Shown piece by piece: positions 21,380 through 35,192 of a stretch of DNA of 64,000 nt. The stretch covers positions 11,393,724-11,457,723 of the forward strand of contig NC_084815.1 in NCBI RefSeq assembly GCF_963583255.1, in the 5' to 3' direction. Source of the DNA: Pyrus communis. Its lineage: Eukaryota > Streptophyta > Magnoliopsida > Rosales > Rosaceae. Position 1 is the first letter of the stretch. Each line of letters begins with the position of its first letter. The position numbers were made by a program, and so were the translations under genes. Below the pieces are notes generated by a model. It did no database searches. It had not been told where the DNA came from and was given only the letters and a program-made list of their open reading frames with translations.

Positions 21380-23642
21380 TGATAGAAGCATATTTAGGCG
21401 ACTTACTTAGCTTGTTTTCGTGCATTTATATGGTTAATTCATAGTTGTTTTAGTCGTTTAAGCCATTTTCGTGTGTTTTTAGGTTCATATGGCTAAGGAA
21501 GCAAAAAGATGCATTTTGGAGCAAAATTGGACTTGGAATGGATAGCTTATGTTTGGAGCAAAAGGAATGGACGAAATTGAAGGATTCCTAATCCATTGCA
21601 GCCACATGCATTCACATGCATAAATCAGCCACATGCATCTCCCATCACCATATCAGATTTCCATCATATTCACATGCATTCCATCCTTTAAAACATTGCA
21701 CATGCACCCAAGCCACATGCACTCCCATCCATTTCATCATTTCAGCCACAAGACATTATCATTGCACCACAATCAGCCATTGCACATGCATTTCCACCCA
21801 CATGCACTTTAATCATTCAATCACACCATCACACATTCATTCCCCTTTGTGCCATGAGTTCCCATCAGAAAATCCACTTCCTTTCACATGCATTCATCAT
21901 CATTAACCACACCTTGCAGCCACATGCATCTTGGCAGATTTCACATGCACACACATGCAATTCTAGCTTTCACATGCTTTCCTAGCTGTCATGTTCCCCC
22001 CATTTCATCTATAAATAAGCATCCATTGCATTCATTCTCATTCACACTCATTCATAGACAATTTCAGTCACAAACTCTTCCATTTCAGAATGTAGACATC
22101 AAACATCCTTGCTGTGCTCTCCCTTACAATCCAAACACCATCCTTCCATTTTCACCACTACCCAAACCATTCACACCATCAAACTATCCTTAGACCTTGT
22201 GCTGCAACGAAGAGGAAGATAAGAGTGCCTAAACGTTCATACAATTCAATTTTGAGTTGTTGGAATGTTTAGGTGTTTCTTTGATTTCAACGTTTAATTT
22301 CAATACTCTTTGTTTTGTACGAATGAGGAATGGAAGATAAGAGGGCCTAAACGTTCATACAATTCAAGTTTGAGTTGTTGGAATGTTTAGGTGTTTCTTT
22401 GATTCTCTTTGTTTTGTATCATAAGGAACTAAACCCCCCTTGGCTAGGGGGTAATTTGAAATATATGTTTATGCTTGCATTTTGATTTGATTACTTCTAA
22501 TTGCGTTTCATAAGTTGTGATTCAATTTGTTTAACCGTTTTATTGATAACTTATTTATGTATGTTTATTGAGAGTGCACGCTTAATTTTCATGCATGAAT
22601 ATGACGCTAGAATATAAGTGAGTTTCACCTAATAGTTACGAACTTATATTCATAAGTAGTGGAGGTTGCTTATAAACAATCGCGTTAAACGAATTCTTGG
22701 CAAGAGTTTCATGCATTCATAGTAACGAATGCCTCGTCAACACTTATAATTTTCATAGAGCGTAATGATTCTTGCTTGTACCTCTTCTATGCATTCATGT
22801 TGAGGACTTGTGGGGAATGTTTTGAATTGTCGCATGCATCATCCAATTCAATAACGTTAGGAAGATTTGAAGGTTAATTAGTGCATCACGGTTAACTTGG
22901 GGTGTTGAGAATTCATGGTTTATTGAAATGCAATTGGAAATCATTTAGTATGCAAGTATAACATGTATGGAGATGAACCCCTTGGCTAGCATCCATCCAT
23001 TCATTCCATTTCATCACATTCATATATACTATCTGTCTTAATTCGAATCTGTACATTTTATTTAATTTCGTATAAAACTCAATCCCCCTTTACTTTATTG
23101 TCCAATTTAGTAGAAAGTGTTTTAGTTTATGTTTATAAGTGTTTTGATTCATTTTGTTACATAATTTCGTCCAAATTCACCAAAGTGCTCAAAACTGCCC
23201 AGAAAGTGATTTTAAGGCAGTTTTGAGTGTTTTGGGTGATGTTTGAGTCTTTTGGTTTGTTTTAATGTTTTAAGTGTTTAGTTTTACATTCTTTGAGTTA
23301 GTTTAGTGTTTTATATTGTGTTTTTACGTTCTTGAGTCAATTTATTACTTAATTTCGTCCAAATTTGTGGTTTTGCTCAAATCTGCCCAGAAAGTGGTTT
23401 TTAGGCAGATTTGAGTGTGTTTGTGTTGTTTTGAGTCTTTTGGTTTGTCTTAGTGTTTTAAAGTTTAGTTTTGCATTCTTTGAGTCTAGTATAGTGTTTC
23501 ATATTGTTATTTTACGTTTTTGAGTCAAATCCAAGTGGTTAACAATCCCTCCTAATCCCCGGTCCAGAACGATCCCTACTTGCACCTATACTACAATTGT
23601 CAAAAAGAGGGTTTAATTTGTGTGCGTATAAATCACGCATCA
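21380..23642 (+). repeat. 3' LTR of element C
   Basis: It is 2263 bp, the same length as the 5' LTR. By eye it differs at 21432, 22250, 22289, 22291, 22329, 22338 and 22344 only. Six of the seven lie within 95 bp. GTATG follows it. Confidence 0.95.
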
Positions 23643-23955
23643 GTATGTGAGACACAATTCAGAGCAAGTCTACAACAGTCCAAAAGGAAAAGATACGACA
23701 TATGTACACCCGAAGGTGACCCTACAATGGTGAATGTCTGTCAGAAATTGCCGGGACGCCCTCTGGGATAAACCACCGAACCTTCTAGACCACTAGAACC
23801 TGGAGGGGCGCAAAAACAAAAGCGTGAGTGGGCAAAAACAAAGTTCTTTGAAAACTCTTTAGCAAAACACATTCTAACCCCTCGTCGTAAAACCTGTATA
23901 CTTCCCAGAAAATGAACATATATACGTATGTATAGATATGTCAATCATGCTCCAC

Positions 23956-24028
23956 ATATGCCATTCATGCTCACAATATGCCATTCATGCTTTGCAATAT
24001 GCCATTCATGCTTGAGAATATGCCATTA
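23956..24028. repeat. Short tandem repeat, ATATGCCATTCATGCT unit
   Basis: Four imperfect units of ATGCCATTCATGCT, spaced about 23 bp apart, inside the unrelated solo LTR. Further right, a CCACCTAACGTGGTCTGTAC word recurs at about 24179 and, with one change, about 24289. Confidence 0.75.
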
Positions 24029-24978
24029 CAGAATATCATAATCAATTATAAATGCTCAAGCGTAATTCACATCGAATATATATAATCTGGCAGCCGGGAG
24101 TCACCTAACGTGACCTGTACGGCTGAATCTAGAGCTCCACTCTCAACTCAATAACTGAATCTGCACACGAGTCGGAACCACCTAACGTGGTCTGTACGAC
24201 AAGCTGGGTGTATTATATATATGTATGCTCTAGTGCTACGATCACGTGAAGCTGTGCGATAATCGCGGGTCACCTACAAGTCGGAACCACCTAATGTGGT
24301 CTGTACGACAGGCTTGCACCTATCTTGGATCCAAGGCGAGCATGCGGTGCTGGTGAACATACACGTGAAGGCTGTGCTCTGGCCCTGGGCGGGAGCACTA
24401 ACACCGGGGGTGCAGATTATGAGCTCTCTAAACCTCTCGAACTACCATTGCATAATAAACAGGAAAGCATAACCACATGAATACCGCTTACCTGGCACTT
24501 ACCTGTGCGTCCACAGCACCAAATACACATTTATATATATGTATGCCAATTACCAATGCACGTGATGATGCGTAAACAATATTCAAATGATGCATGGCAT
24601 AAAACATATAACCTTTTCTATTCTATTTCTGGGAATTTATATGTATATAGGTATATACGGAAAACAAAAGCCCACTCACTGATAATTAGAAGGGTCGTAG
24701 CCCCCTTGCCTCGAGTGTGTACGCTCGTCCTCGGAGAACGAATCACCTATACGCGACAAAGTTACGAAAACATTAATTTAAAAGCACCTAAACAACTTCT
24801 CGTAATAACTTCTCATTCATTGCTCAAATTGGACAATTGAATATACCAACGTGACCTACACAACCTCAGGATCACGTCCATATTTTTAGAAAAATTTTTG
24901 GACCACGCACGCGCCCCCACGCGCCTGAACACGCACGGACCTACGCGCCCCCACGCGCGGCCCACGTGCACTGCACAC

Positions 24979-25097
24979 TGACGGCGTCAGTTGACGCCGT
25001 CAGGAATATTCCGTTAACTGACAGAATATTCCGTCAAATCTAACCGGATTCTATCACTGCCGTTAGGAATATTCCGTTAGACTTAACGGAATATTCC
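24979..25097. repeat. Cluster of GGAATATTCC palindromes
   Basis: GGAATATTCC occurs at 25003-25012, 25066-25075 and 25088-25097, with GAATATTCC at 25024-25032. Most copies are extended to taacGGAATATTCCgtta. A TGACGGCGTCA...TGACGCCGTCA inverted repeat precedes them at 24979-25002. They may be protein-binding sites in the LTR promoter. Confidence 0.7.
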
Positions 25098-26251
25098 TCT
25101 TTCTTCTCCGGCGAACCTCCGGCGCCGGCGACGGCGCCGGAAAACTGGGAAAATTTCTAACTTTGTTTTCTCCTTCGTTTTTCAACCAAATTTCACGTTC
25201 TTTATACCAAAATGAAGCTTAGGACTAGTAGAATCACGTTAGACTAGTTTTAAGGCCTAAAAATCAAGGAATCTCACCTGCAACAACGATCCAAGTTCGG
25301 CCAACTTTGCACAGGACGATCCCGACGTCCAAATTTGTCCAACGAACCACTCCGAGGCTCCTTGGGACCTCAGAAACACATCTACAAGCTTAGAAATTCC
25401 AAAAACAAGCTAGTTTAGGTTTGCATGAACAGTGTTCAAATCGGACCTCGTGATATCGACGTGAAAATGGTGTTTTCCTTACCTGAAAATGGTACCACTG
25501 GACTCCTCTCAGCTCCACGAACACGATGGTGGTCTTGGTTTCTCGATTGGTGAAGATTTGAGTAGGTTTGTGTGAGTGTGTGTGGTGGTGTGTGAGTGTG
25601 TGTGGTCCTACAACACCACACTACACAAAACTAATCTGATAAAAACGAATTAGGGGGTAAAATCGTAATTCCCATGTACGTTAAAATGAAATGTGGGACG
25701 GGATGTTACAATTGTCATTCATGATTTAAAAGGAATAAAATCTAGAAATCAATTTATGTTACATATGTGCATGTGTGGAGAAGAACCCCCTAACTAGCCT
25801 TTTTCCCATTCAATTCACCTAGTTTAGTGCCTAATCTGTTTAAATTGCAATCTGTCCATTTTAATTAATTTCGTCAAAAACTAAATCCCCCTTTACTTTA
25901 GTGTCCAATTTAGTTAGAAAGTGTCTTAGTTTGTGTTTCTAAGTGTTTTAATTCAAGTTATTACCCAAATTCGTCCAAATTAGTGAAAGTGCCCAGAAAG
26001 TGTTTTTAAGGCAGTTTTGAGTGTTTTGGTGCTGTTTTGAGTCTTTTGGTTTGTTTTAGTGTTTTAAGTGTTTAGTTTTGCATTCTTTGAGTCTAGTTTA
26101 GTGTTGTAACCTTTGTTTTGTGTTTTTAAAGTCAGTTTAGAGTTGATTAGCATCCCTAGTTAATCCCCGGTTAGAACGATCCCTACTTGCATATATACTA
26201 CAATTGTCACAAATAGGGTTTAATTTGTGTGTTAACATAATTTTCACATCA

Positions 26252-26635
26252 GTTTGGCTTAAGTGTGGGGGGTTAAACAAAGTGTTTTTCATAAAAAAAT
26301 TCGTGGGATTTTATCACCTATCATTTCTAAAGTTATTTTTCACTGTTTTTAAGTGTTTTTATGTGTCTTAAACAGAAAATCCGAAAATTTTAAAAAAAGA
26401 AAAAATTGAAAAAGAGTGTTTTAAAAACCCAAAAAGAGTTGTTTTTAGAGTCGTTTTGTTAGGATACCTTCCAACACAATGATGAGGATTTGGTTTTTAA
26501 TTGCATGACTATTAAAGAAAGTTACGAACATGGATGGAAGTTTGATATGCTCTTTGGTTTATGCCTGGTTATAGTTGACATGTACGAATTCACATGTAAT
26601 CACAAAATAAAAAAAATCAGTTTTTGAAACATGCT
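26252..26635 (+). mobile_element. Element G: fragment of post-pol interior
   Basis: It reads GGCTTAAGTGTGGGGGG, cgtgggattttatcacct and taccttccaacacaatgatg, the same order as in the interiors of A and C. It is older sequence into which element B inserted on the left and LTR H (26636) on the right. No gene is visible. Confidence 0.72.
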
Positions 26636-27733
26636 TGATAGGAGCATATTTAGGCGACTTACTTAGCTTGTTTTCATGCATTTATGTTGTTAGATCATAG
26701 TTGTTTTAGTAGTTTAAGCCATTTTCGTGTGTTTTTAGGTTCATATGGCTAAGGAAGCAAAAAGGTGCATTTTGGAGCAAAATTGGGCTTGGAATGGATA
26801 GCTTATGTTTGGAGCAAAAGGAATGGACGAAATTGAAGACCTAATGAAGTTAGGATTCCTAATCACAAGAGGATTCCTAATCAAATAAGGAATCCTAGTC
26901 AAAGAAGGTTTCCTACTTGAAGTAGGAAAGTTAAGCCAAGGTTTCCTATTTTGGTTTAATCTTTCCTAATCCTTAAGGACTCCATATTTCAGCAATATCA
27001 AAGGATCCTACCTATTCTAGGTCACAAAACTTGCAACCTTAAGCCATGCCGTGTGTCCCCTTATGTTTCCCTTCCTTGCCGTGCAAGGAAGGTCTTTGTT
27101 TCCTATTCTAACTACTTAAACACCTTCCTTTTTCATACCAATCTCAGCCATAACTCACATACCCTTTTATATTCCTAAATCCTTGCCTAAATTCAGAAAT
27201 AAAAGACATTCCCTTTCTCTCTAACCTTTGCCGCAAGTCACATTCCTATTCCTTTCAATTTCTGATTTTTTGTTTCCTATTCTTCAAAGATTTAGAATTA
27301 ATTCCTTTCCTAAACTAAGTAATAAAGCCTTTAGGTCTTTTCTTCCTTTTAAATACCCTTGTGCCGCAACCTTATGGACCTAATCCCCCCTTCCACACAA
27401 CCTGCCTTCTTTCACAAACACATCCAGCCTTGCCGCAGCTTTCCATCCAAATTTCCACCATCCCTCGACTTCCAAACCTTCGTCCAAACCACCCTACACC
27501 ACCATACCTCCATAAACCCAACTTAAACCCAGAAATTCATCCATAAAACAACCTTAGCACTTGTGCCGTGACCTAGCAAAGAAGAGGAGAATGAAGACGA
27601 AGCCTTGGACGTTTATACATTCGAGTTGGAGTGTTGGAACGCTTCTAGGTGTAATCTATCTTTTGTTTTCAATGTTTAATTCTAATTTCCTTTGTTTTGT
27701 TATGAACATGAGAGGCTAAACTTGCTTTAGCCT
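26636..27733 (+). mobile_element. LTR H (forward), left part only
   Basis: It starts TGATAGGAGCATATTTAGGC after ATGCT (26631-26635). It contains a diverged hairpin copy (ttggacgtttatac ... ggaacgcttctagg, about 27603-27650) and is cut by LTR I at 27734. Its right end is not in the window. Its U3 has no CACATGCA array but shares TTGCCGTGC and CTTTGCCGC words with the LTR of A. Confidence 0.78.
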
Positions 27734-28647
27734 TGATGCGAAATATATAAGCACACAAATTAAAACCCTGTTTTGACAATTGTAGTATATGTATAAGTAG
27801 GGATCGTTCTAAACCGGGGATTAGGAGGGATTGCTAAATCACTTGGAAACTGACTCAAAAACGTAAAACAAAGGTTAACACACTAAACTAGACTCAAAGA
27901 ATGCAAAACTAAACAATAAAAACACTAAAACAAACCAAAAGACTCAAAACAGCCCCAAAACACTCAAAACTGCCTTAAAAACACAATCTGGGCAGTTTTG
28001 AGCACTTACACTAATTTGGACGAATTTGGGTGATAAATTGAATCAAAACACTTAGAAACACAAACTAAGACACTTCCTAACTAAATTGGACACTAAAGTA
28101 AAGGGGGATTTAGTTTTTGACGAAATCAAATAAAATGCACAGATTGTAATTAAAACAGATTGTAAAGATGGATTTGATGAAAATATGGATGGAATGCTAG
28201 CCAGAAGGTTCTTCTCCACACATGTCACACTTGCATACAAGATGATTTTCAGTTGGTCTTTCGATGAATTATGAAACTCAACACCCCGGGTTAATTATGT
28301 CCGCTTAAATTAACCTTCAAGTTTTCCTTAAGTTAATGAATTGGATGGGACAACGCATACACAATTCAAAACATTCTCCAAAAGTCCTTTACGTGAAAAG
28401 CACAATAAAGATACAATCAAAGATCATTAAGCAACATGAAAACTATAAGTGTTGACGAGGCATTCGTTACTATGATGAGCATGAAACTAGTGCCAAGAAT
28501 TCATTTAACGCGATTGTTTATAAGCAACCTCCACTACTTGTGAATATAAGTTTGTAACTATTAGGTGAAACTCACTTATATTCTAGCGTCATATTCATGC
28601 ATGAAAGCTGATAGGAGCATATTCATGCAACTTAAATGGCTTGTTCT

Positions 28648-31600
28648 TGATGCGTGATTTATACGCACACAAACTAAACCCTCTTTTTGACAATTGTAGT
28701 ATATGTATAAGTAGGGATCGTTCTAGACCGGGGATTAGGAGGGATTGTTAACCACTTGGATTTGACTCAAAAACGTAAAATAACAATATGAAACACTATA
28801 CTAGACTCAAAGAATGCAAAACTAAACTTTAAAACACTAAGACAAACCAAAAGACTCAAAACAACACAAACACACTCAAATCTGCCTAAAAACCACTTTC
28901 TGGCCAGATTTGAGCACAAACACAAATTTGGACGAAATTGGGAAATAAAATGAATCAAAACACTTAAAAGCACAAACTAAATTGATTTCTAACTAAATTG
29001 GACATTAAAGTAAAGGGGGATTTAGAATTATACGAAAATTGAAATAACAAAACAAGTTAATTAACGAAACAGATTGTAAAACGAATTTGATGGAATGGAA
29101 TGAATGGATGATAGAATGGCTAAGGGGTTCATCTCCATACATGTTATACTTGCATAATAAAATGATTTCCAATTGCATTTCAATAAACCATGAATTCTCA
29201 ACACCCCAAGTTAACCGTGATGCACTAATTAACCTTCAAATCTTCCTAACGTTATTGAATTGGATGGGTTAGCGCATACAACAATTCAAAACATTCCCCA
29301 CAAGTCCCCTACATGATTGCATAATAGAGATACAAGCAAGAATCATTACGCTCTATGAAAATTATAAGTGTTGACGAGGCATTCGTTACTATGGAATACG
29401 CATGAAACTTATGCCAAGAATTCGTTTAACACGATTGTTTATAAGCAACCTCCACTACTTGTGAATATAAGTTCGTAACTATTAGGTGAAACTCACTTAT
29501 ATTCTAGCGTCATATTCATGCATGAAAATTAAGCGTGCACTCTCAATAAACATACATAAATAAGTTATTGATAGGAGCATATTGATGCGACTTAAATGGC
29601 TTGTTCTCGTGCATTTACGTTATGTTTCTTTAGTTATTTTAGTCCTTTATGCTTCTTTTGTGTGTTTTCAGGTTCTAAGGGCAAAGTATGCAAAAGGATG
29701 CCTTTTGGAGCCTTTTGGAGCAAATTAGAGATTGGAATGGATATCATATGCTTGGAGCCAAGAGGATGGACGAAATTGAAGGATTCCTCCTCCATTGCAG
29801 CCACATGCACATTCAATCATTCACACCAAAACCTTGCACATGCTTTCCCATTTCATTATTCATTCACCTTGCAGCCACTCCACATGCATTTCTAGCTTTT
29901 CCTTTGCATTCCCCCTTTAATCAACACATGCATCCACTCACCAAGAAATCATTCATTCCACATGCACCCAAAACACCACCAGAAATCATCATTGCCGTGG
30001 GTACCTATCCCATTTCAGATTGTCATTCCACTTCATTGCACATGCATCTTCATAATTCAACACATGCATTCATTATTTATTTACTTTGCATCCTTTAATT
30101 TAATCACATGCACATTCAAACAAACACAATCATTCCAGCCATACCTTGCATTTTCAGATTGTTCCTCCATCATTGCACCACAATGCAGCCACATGCACTT
30201 GTTCCTCTAACATTTCAGCCACTTGCACTCCCATTCTCTCCCAAAACCGTGCACATGCATTCTCCTTGCATTTCCAGCCATTCCACATGCTATTTCAGCC
30301 ACATGCACTCATAATCATTCAACCAACTTTGCACATGCATTCATCATCATAACCTAGCTGTCATGTTCCCCCCATTTCACCTATAAATAAGCATCCATTG
30401 CATTCATTCTCATTGACATCCATTCACCACAGAAATAAGGCCTTTGTGCCAGAAATTCATCCATTCATAAACACTCATCCATTGCAGAAATGTAGACCAT
30501 CAAACTCCCTTGTGCCGTGCTCTCCCTTACAATCCAAACACCATCCTTCCATTTCCACCACTCCCCAAACCATTTACACCATTAAACTATCCCTAGAACT
30601 TGTGCTACAACGAAGAGGAAGAGAAGAGTGCCTAAACGTTCATACAATTCAAGTTTGAGTTGTTGGAATGTTTAGGTGTTTCTTTGATTTCAACGTTTAA
30701 TTTCAATACTCTTTGTTTTGTACGAATGAGGAATGGAAGATAAGAGGGCCTAAACGTTCATACAATTCAAGTTTGAGTTGTTGGAATGTTTAGGTGTTTC
30801 TTTGATTCTCTTTGTTTTGTACCATGAGGAACTAAACCCCCCTTGGTTAGGGGGTGATTCGAATATATGTTTATGCTTGCATTTTGATTTGATTACTTCT
30901 AATTGCGTTTCATAAGTGTGGATTCAATTCGTTTAACTGTTTGATTGATAACTTATTTATGCATGTTTATTGAGAGTGCACACTTAATTTTCATGCATGA
31001 ATATGACGCTAGAATATAAGTGAGTTTCACCTAATAGTTACGAACTTATATTCACAAGTAGTGGAGGTTGCTTATAAACAATCGCGTTAAACAAATTCTT
31101 GGCATAAGTTTCATGCGTATTCCATAGTAACGAATGCCTCGTCAACACTTATAATTTTCATAGAGCGTAATGATTCTTGCTTGTACCTCTTCTATGCATT
31201 CATGTTGAGGACTTGTGGGGAATGTTTTGAATTGTTGTATGCGCTAACCCATCCAATTCAATAACGTTAGGAAGATTTGAAGGTTAATTAGTGCATCACG
31301 GTTAACCCGGGGTGTTGAGTTTCATGGTTTATTGAAATGCAATTGGAAATCATTTTATTATGCAAGTGTAACATATGTGAAGATGAACCCCTTAGCTAGC
31401 ATTCATTCATTTCAATTCCATTCAATTCTATCACACATTCACATTTACATTTTGCTTTAATTTACAATCTGTGCAATTTAATTTAATTTCGTATAACCCT
31501 CAATCCCCCTTTACTTTATTGTCCAATTTAGTTAGAAAGTGTCTTAGTTTATGTTTCTAAGTGTTTTGATTCAATTTATTTCCCAATTTCGTCCAAATTC

Positions 31601-34600
31601 ACCAAAGTGCTCAAAACTGCCCAGAAAGTGATTTTAAGGCAGTTTTGAGTGTTTTGGGTGATGTTTGAGTCTTTTGGTTTGTTTTAATGTTTTAAGTGTT
31701 TAGTTTTACATTCTTTGAGTTAGTTTAGTGTTTTATATTGTGTTTTTACGTTCTTGAGTCAAGTTATTACATAAATTCGTCCAAATTTGTGTTTGTGCTC
31801 AAATCTGCCCAGAAAGTGGTTTTTAGGCAGATTTGAGTGTGTTTGTGTTGTTTTGAGTCTTTTGGTTTGTCTTAATGTTTTAAAGCTTAGTTTTGCATTC
31901 TTTGAGTCTAAGTTAGTATTTCATATTGTTATTTTACGTTTTTGAGTCAAATCCAAGTGGTTAACAATCCCTCGTAATCCCCGGTCTAGAACGATCCCTA
32001 CTTATACATATACTACAATTTGACGAAAAGAGGGTTTAATTTGTGTGCGTATAAATCTCTCATCAGTTATCAATCAACGGTTAAACAAATTGAATCACAA
32101 CTTATGAAACGCAATTAGAAGTATTCAAATCAAAATGCAAGCATAAACATATATTTCGAATTTCCTCATAACTTTGAAATCAAAGAAACACCTAAACATT
32201 CCAACAACTCAAACTTGAATTGTATGAACGTTTAGGCACTCTTCTCTTCCATTCCTCATGCGTACAAAACAAAGAGTATTGAAATTAACATTGAAATCAA
32301 AGAAACACCTAAACATTCCAACAACTCAAACTTGAATTGTATGAACGTTTAGGCACTCTTCTCTTCCTCTTCGTTGTAGCACAAGGTCTAAGGATAGTTT
32401 GATGGTGTGAATGGTTTTTGGAGTGGTGAAAATGGAAGGATGGTGTTTGGATTGTAAGGGAAACTCACGGCACAAAGGGGGAAGTGTTGGTGGTATGTAC
32501 AATGGAATGGAAGTGTTTATGGAATGGATGAATTTCTGGCACAAAGGCCTTATTTCTGTGGTGAATGGATCCCCCCCTTTTGATGCGTGATTTATACGCA
32601 CACAAATTAAACCCTCTTTTCGTCAAATTGTAGTATATGTATAAGTAGGGATCGTTCTGGACCGGGGATTAGGAGGGATTGTTAACCACTTGGATTTGAC
32701 TCAAAAACGTAAAATAACAATATGAAACACTATACTAGACTCAAAGAATTCAAAACTAAACTTTAAAACACTAAGACAAACCAAAAGACTCAAAACAACA
32801 CAAACACACTCAAATCTGCCTAAAAACCACTTTCTGGGCAGATTTGAGCACAAACACAAATTTGAACGAAATTAAGTAATAACTTGACTCAAGAACGTAA
32901 AAACACAATATAAAACACTAAACTAACTTAAAGAATGTAAAACTAAACACTTAAAACATTAAAACAAACCAAAAGACTCAAACATCACCCAAAACACTCA
33001 AAACTGCCTTAAAATCACTTTCTGGGCAGTTTTGAGCACTTTGGTGAATCTGGACGAAATTGGGAAATAAAATGAATCAAAACACTTAAAAGCACAAACT
33101 AAATGTATTTCTAACTAATTTGAACATTAAAGTAAAGGGGGATTTAGATTTATACGAAAATTGAAATAACAAAACAAGTTAATAAACTAAACAGATTGTA
33201 AAACGAATTTGATGGAATGGAATGAATGGATGATAGAATGGCTAAGGGGTTCATCTCCATACATGTTATACTTGCATAATAAAATGATTTCCAATTGCAT
33301 TTCAATAAACTATGATACTCAACACCCCAAGTTAACCGTGATGCACTAATTAACCTTCAAATCTTCCTAATGTTATTGAATTGGATGATGCATGCGACAA
33401 TTCAAAACATTCCCCACAAGTCCTCAACATGAATGCATAGAAGAGGTACAAGCAAGAATCATTACGCTCTATGAAAATTATAAGTGTTGACGAGGCATTC
33501 GTTACTATGGATTGCATGAAACTTATGCCAAGAATTCATTTAACGCGATTGTTTATAAGCAACCTCCACTACTTGTGAATATAAGTTCATAACGATTAGG
33601 TGAAACTCACTTATATTCTAGCGTCATATTCATGCATGAAAATTAAGTGTGCACTCTCAATGAACATACATAAATAAGTTATCAATCAAACAGTTAAACG
33701 AATTGAATCCACAACTTATGAAACGCAATTAGAAGTATTCAAATCAAAATGCAAGCATAAACATATATTCGAATCACCCCCTAACCAAGGGGGGTTTAGT
33801 TGAATTTAAACATTGGAATCAAAGAAACACCTAAACATTCCAACAACTCAAACTTGAATTGTATGAACGTTTAGGCCCTCTTCTCTTCCATTCCTCATTC
33901 GTACAAAACAAAGAGTATTGAAATTAAACATTGAAATCAAAGAAACACCTAAACATTCCAACAACTCAAACTTGAATTGTATGAACGTTTAGGCCCTCTT
34001 ATCTTCCTCTTCGTTGTAGCACAAGGTCTAAGGATAGTTTGATGGTGTGAATGGTTTGGGGAGTGGTTGGAGTGGCTGCAATGGAGGAGAAAAGTGTTTT
34101 GGTGGCTGCTGCAAGGGTGTGGAGAGGTTTTGACGAATTTCTGGAATATGGAAGAGTGAATGAGAATGAATGAGAATGAATGCTTATTTATAGGTGAAAT
34201 GGGGGGAACATGACAGCTAGGAGGGAATGTGGCTGCATATTTGAATGATTAAAGGATGCATGTGGGTTGAAATTGCATGTGCAATGAATATGTGGCTGCA
34301 TGTGCAAGGGGACAATCTGAAAATGCATGTGAAAGCATGTGTTGGCTGCAATGATGAAATGGATGGGAGTGCATGTGGCTTAATTAATTAAAGGGAGTGC
34401 ATGTGCAATGTTTTAAAGGATGGAATGCATGTGAATATGATGGAAATCTGATGGGAACTCATGGCAAGGATGATTTCTGGTGGTGAATGGGTGTATGTTT
34501 GAATGATTAAAGGGACATGTGGGTTGGAAATGATGAAGGAAATGCATGTGAGTGACAACTAAATATGTTGATGAATGCATGTGGAATGTTTGTGGTGAGT

Positions 34601-35192
34601 GAATGTGGTGGTGAATGTGGCTGATTTGATTTATGGAATGCAATCTGAAATGGGAGATGGAATGGGATGTTTTGCATGTGAATTAAAGAGTAAATGCATG
34701 TGAATTAAAGAGTGAATGCATGTGCAATGACAGCTAGGTTGAATATGCATGTGGAATGGCTGATTTATTTGAAGATGCATGTGCAATGAAGTGGAATGAC
34801 AGCTAGGTTATGATGATGAATGCATGTGGCTGATTTAATTGAATAGGAAAACATGTGGATTTAATGGTTTAAAGGGTGAATGCATGTGGATGCATGTGTT
34901 GATGAATGGGCTTAGGAAAGGTTTAAATGTCCTAAAACTAAAGGGAACAAGGTTCCAACACTTTGGTCTTCAATTAGGTCTTCAATTTCGTCCAACACTT
35001 TGGCTCCAAGCATAAGCTATCCATCCTTAGCCCAAAAGTGCTCCAAAAGTCTCCAAAATGCATCTTTTTGCTCCTTTAGCCCTTTGGACCTACAAACACA
35101 CGAAAATAGCTTAAAGTACTAAAATAACTAAAGAAACATAACGTAAATGCACGAGAACTGATAGGAGCATATTCATGCGACTTAAATGGCTT
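28648..35192 (-). mobile_element. Element K (reverse): two LTRs without interior, TSD GTTCT
   Basis: GTTCT occurs at 28643-28647 and 35193-35197. The left LTR (28648-32580, holding solo LTR L) lacks its inner end. A second LTR start (TGATGCGTGATTTATACGC) follows at once at 32581 and runs to 35192. Primer site, coding region and polypurine tract are all missing. A deletion from inside the left LTR to the start of the right one explains this. The last 34 bp (35159-35192) are inverted relative to expectation. Confidence 0.8.
29569..32065 (+). mobile_element. Solo LTR L (forward), TSD GTTAT
   Basis: It runs from TGATAGGAGCATATTGATGC to TAAATCTCTCATCA, with GTTAT at 29564-29568 and 32066-32070. 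U3 is rich in CACATGCA (about 29800-30350) and TATAAATA lies at 30382-30389. Two hairpin copies follow. Near 30100 it holds the empty site for the MITE found at 3898-4242. Confidence 0.93.

Larger units (their letters stand above)
15035..23642 (+). mobile_element. Complete non-autonomous LTR element C, TSD GTATG
   Basis: It has two LTRs of exactly 2263 bp (15035-17297 and 21380-23642), GTATG at 15030-15034 and 23643-23647, a tRNA-Asp primer site at 17303 and a polypurine tract at 21371-21379. The 4.1-kb interior lacks gag and pol apart from the first 14 gag codons, which are fused to post-pol sequence. It carries the antisense coiled-coil gene at 17608-18324. I count seven substitutions between the LTRs by eye, which means a recent insertion. 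It must have been mobilised by proteins of other family members. Confidence 0.96.
14892..25710. mobile_element. Solo LTR of an unrelated retrotransposon, TSD ATTGT, split by element C
   Basis: The ends are TGACACACCCCGACC and GGGATGTTACA, flanked by ATTGT at 14887-14891 and 25711-25715. The paralogous LTR near 37817 gives the empty site (gcattgtcattcat). Excluding element C it is about 2.2 kb. TG...CA ends, a 5-bp duplication and ends resembling TGTAACACCCC/GGGTGTTACA suggest a chromovirus (Tekay/Del-like) LTR. That family call is from end sequence only. The orientation is not certain. It is much more GC-rich in places (24900-25145) than its surroundings and has no coding region. Confidence 0.72.
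13136..26251 (+). mobile_element. Element B: end of internal region plus interrupted 3' LTR
   Basis: Positions 13136-13286 repeat the last 150 bp of an element interior (ctaaaatct, attggaaatccctgaggc, degenerate polypurine GTGGGAGAATT). They are therefore the tail of an older copy into which element A inserted. Its 3' LTR starts TGATAGGAGCATATTTAGGC at 13287 and ends TTTTCACATCA at 26251. The unrelated solo LTR at 14892-25710 interrupts it. Without that insert the LTR is about 2.14 kb, almost the same as the LTR of A. GTTTG at 26252-26256 would be its right target duplication. Confidence 0.82.

Noticed and set aside
23580..25621. Short frames in the unrelated solo LTR (for example 24505-24840)
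   Set aside because: No similarity to known domains, no codon-like pattern, and located in an LTR without interior.
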